A stretch of DNA of 16,221 bases, from the NCBI GenBank assembly GCA_016784945.1, contig JADHTP010000035.1:1-16221 (forward strand). The letters run 5' to 3'. The position numbers and the translations under genes were made by a program. Shown piece after piece: positions 14,645 through 16,221 of the stretch. Each line of letters begins with the position of its first letter. The stretch's first letter is position 1. This stretch comes from Deltaproteobacteria bacterium (GTDB lineage Bacteria; Myxococcota_A; UBA9042; DTJE01). The notes beneath the pieces are model-generated. The model made no database searches. It saw only the letters and a program-made list of their open reading frames with translations, and was not told where the DNA came from.

Positions 14645-16065
14645 TTACGGATTTCGGTCGTCCGAAAAACCCTTGGGGGGTGCCACGGGGGGTGCCACAG
14701 ATTCGCCGGCATTCTTACTCTGAATACGACCTCTCCGCGAAGGGAGCTTCGCCCATGCGTCAACCTTGTCCATGGCTGCTGACAAGTGGTTGTCGGTGAA
14801 ACCAGCGTAGGCACGCTCCGTCGTTGTTACTGACTCGTGACCCAATAAGCGGGACACGGTGTAGATGTCCAACCCGCATAGAATCCAAATAACCCCAGCA
14901 GTGCGGCGGAGGCCGTGAGTGTCGATGTCCGTAACACCAGCCTTCCTACACGCAGCGAGGGTATCCCTGCGCCAGTTGGACGTTAAGACTGGTCGCTGCC
15001 TGTTGTGAAGCACAAAACCGTCCCCGCCCCACTTATCGGCGGCTTCTTCCATGAACTCCAATGCACGTTCGGACAATGGAATTGGCCGGACACGACGCCC
15101 CTTCGCTCGGAATCCTGTTACAGGATCATGCATGGGCACCTGTAGGGTGGGACGATCTTTGCCCACAATGATCCAAGCCCACCGCAAGTGCGTCGCTTCC
15201 GAAGCCCTCAAGCCAGTTTCCAAGATGAAACCCGACCGTATTCGGTGCGACGGAGTGCAGGCAGCTAGATAGGCGTTGATTTCATCGTACTGCAGGAAGG
15301 AGCGCATTTCGTAGGGTCCGGGATCGAACTGCACATCTTTCGTAATGTCCACCGCCAGCCAGCCTTTTCGCAATGCCCATGACACCATTGCATTCATTGC
15401 TGTCAGGTACTGGGCCACCGTCGCCGGTTCCTTCGGTTCGCCTGTCCGTTGATTCGGTTCATGTAGCACGGCTTCGATATGGCTTTTCTTCAGATGCAGA
15501 AGCGGACAATCTTCCCCTGCTGTCCTTCTCAGGGCACCAAGCTGTGTTCTGTACGCCCTCGCCGTCTTCGGCGAAAGAGGACGGCCTTTCCTTGTTGTTG
15601 TCCGGTCAACGAACCGGTCCATCAATCCCCCGACTGTCCGTGGCGGCGCTTCCGGGGCTGTGAGTCGTCCAGTGGCGTAGTCTGACCAAAGCTGCTGGGC
15701 GCATCCTTTTGCATCATCGCGATTGCTAAACGTCGCGCCCGTTCTCGAGTCCGCTCGATGACCTTTAAAGTACGCATCGACCTTCCATCGGACCCGGAAG
15801 CGTTTTCCCTTCCTGTCCCGGGTAGGGCTGATCCGGACGATGTAGATCCCGTCGTCGTGGAAGACGTAGGACTGTTCAACCCCACCGCCGCAAGGCGCGG
15901 TTCCAACTCTTCCATCAACCGTGGAATCAACCGGTCGATCAGCTTGTCCATCAGGGCGTTCACGATCTCCTCCTTCGCCAGCGGGCACGATTGACAGCAC
16001 CCCTCGGTTCCCTCGACTGTCCCTGCTGTCCCGCACTTTTGCTGTTCCTTCTTGCCTGTCCACAC
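14645..16065 (-). CDS. Tyrosine recombinase (integrase 2) with a likely frameshift
   Basis: Site-specific integrase that would recombine the element with tRNA-Thr. An arm-binding region (DGIYIVRIS..GKRFRVRWKVDA) comes first, then a core-binding SAM-like domain (GLMDRFVDRTTTRKGRPLSP), then a catalytic domain with Arg in ETGLRASEA, HGLRRTAG, LLGHESV and Tyr in TERAYAG, all intact. The best start is GTG 16065, with GGGGAGG 6 nt upstream. It reads WTGKKEQQKCGTAGTVEG, two more Cys, and a helical LAKEEIVNALMDKLIDRLIP, but in a different frame from the body. The frames join at a GGGG run (minus-strand bases of 15880-15883), where one more G would give GVEQSYVFHDDGIYIV. The body frame itself is open to 16162 without a convincing start. 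Sequencing error, a real mutation or programmed slippage are all possible. Confidence 0.8.
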
Positions 16066-16177
16066 CGGTGCCTCCCCACCGCTTGTTACCGCTCATCGAA
16101 AACCGTAAAAGGATGGACATCGTGGTCGGTACTGGCCTGAGATGGAGTCTGAGAATCGGCATCGGTCGATCCCCGTC

Positions 16178-16221
16178 ATGAAGCAGAAGAGAGCATCAAC
16201 GACAATTAGACTTCCCCATGT
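16178..16221 (+). CDS. Possible start of a small gene (cut by window edge)
   Basis: ATG at 16178 reads MKQKRASTTIRLPH to the window edge, which resembles the start of a ribbon-helix-helix DNA-binding protein. No Shine-Dalgarno is visible upstream and only 14 codons can be read, so this is a weak call. Confidence 0.2.
   Translation, partial: MKQKRASTTIRLPH

Larger units (their letters stand above)
14578..16221. mobile_element. Integrated element 2, left end (continues past window)
   Basis: It starts at the second tRNA-Thr tail and contains a near-complete tyrosine recombinase with its 3' end 17 nt from that tail, repeating the layout of element 1. The distal end and any cargo are outside the window. 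Confidence 0.65.

Overview
The window looks like a high-GC Gram-negative bacterial chromosome. A Myxococcota or other former-deltaproteobacterial host is my best guess. The reasons are an OmpA-type protein tail, a Cys-rich 'CDDGNPCTDD' exoprotein fragment of the kind common in that group, a fused aspartokinase/homoserine dehydrogenase, and very strong G/C third positions in the core genes. This is inference from style, not a taxonomic proof.

Left part (1-11405), host core. On the minus strand thrA (bifunctional aspartokinase/homoserine dehydrogenase) overlaps thrB (homoserine kinase, cut by the window edge) by 4 nt: a threonine operon. Next is a small gene broken by an amber codon, then a strong sigma70-type promoter and a tRNA-Arg(TCT)/tRNA-His(GTG) pair, then a deletion remnant of an OmpA-family gene. 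A minus-strand series follows: a GT-C type membrane glycosyltransferase, a saccharopine-dehydrogenase-like oxidoreductase and an FGGY carbohydrate kinase. Divergent from it, eno (enolase) has its own promoter and is followed 12 nt later by a TMTC-like membrane protein with C-terminal TPRs.

Junction (11400-11723). Two copies of a roughly 80-bp repeat each hold a perfect 10-bp hairpin whose arms differ by compensating changes. The first copy supplies the stop codon of the TPR gene. A G/C hairpin lies between them, and a TTGACA-17-TACAAA promoter leads into tRNA-Thr(CGT).

Right part (11724-16221), tandem integration at tRNA-Thr. A 20-bp segment of the tRNA anticodon arm recurs at 14578 with a complete tRNA 3' tail, and a tyrosine recombinase gene on the minus strand ends about 20 nt beyond each copy. 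Element 1 (11746-14597) has a decayed integrase that lost its N-terminal half and gained a frameshift, a fragment of a Cys-rich secreted protein, a 183-aa protein joining a HEAGH metallopeptidase-like segment to a LexA-type winged helix, and an mqsRA toxin-antitoxin pair with its palindromic operator in the promoter spacer. Element 2 begins at 14578 and runs off the window; its integrase keeps all catalytic residues, but its best start is out of frame with the body at a GGGG run. The right part is visibly less GC-rich than the left, as expected for acquired DNA.
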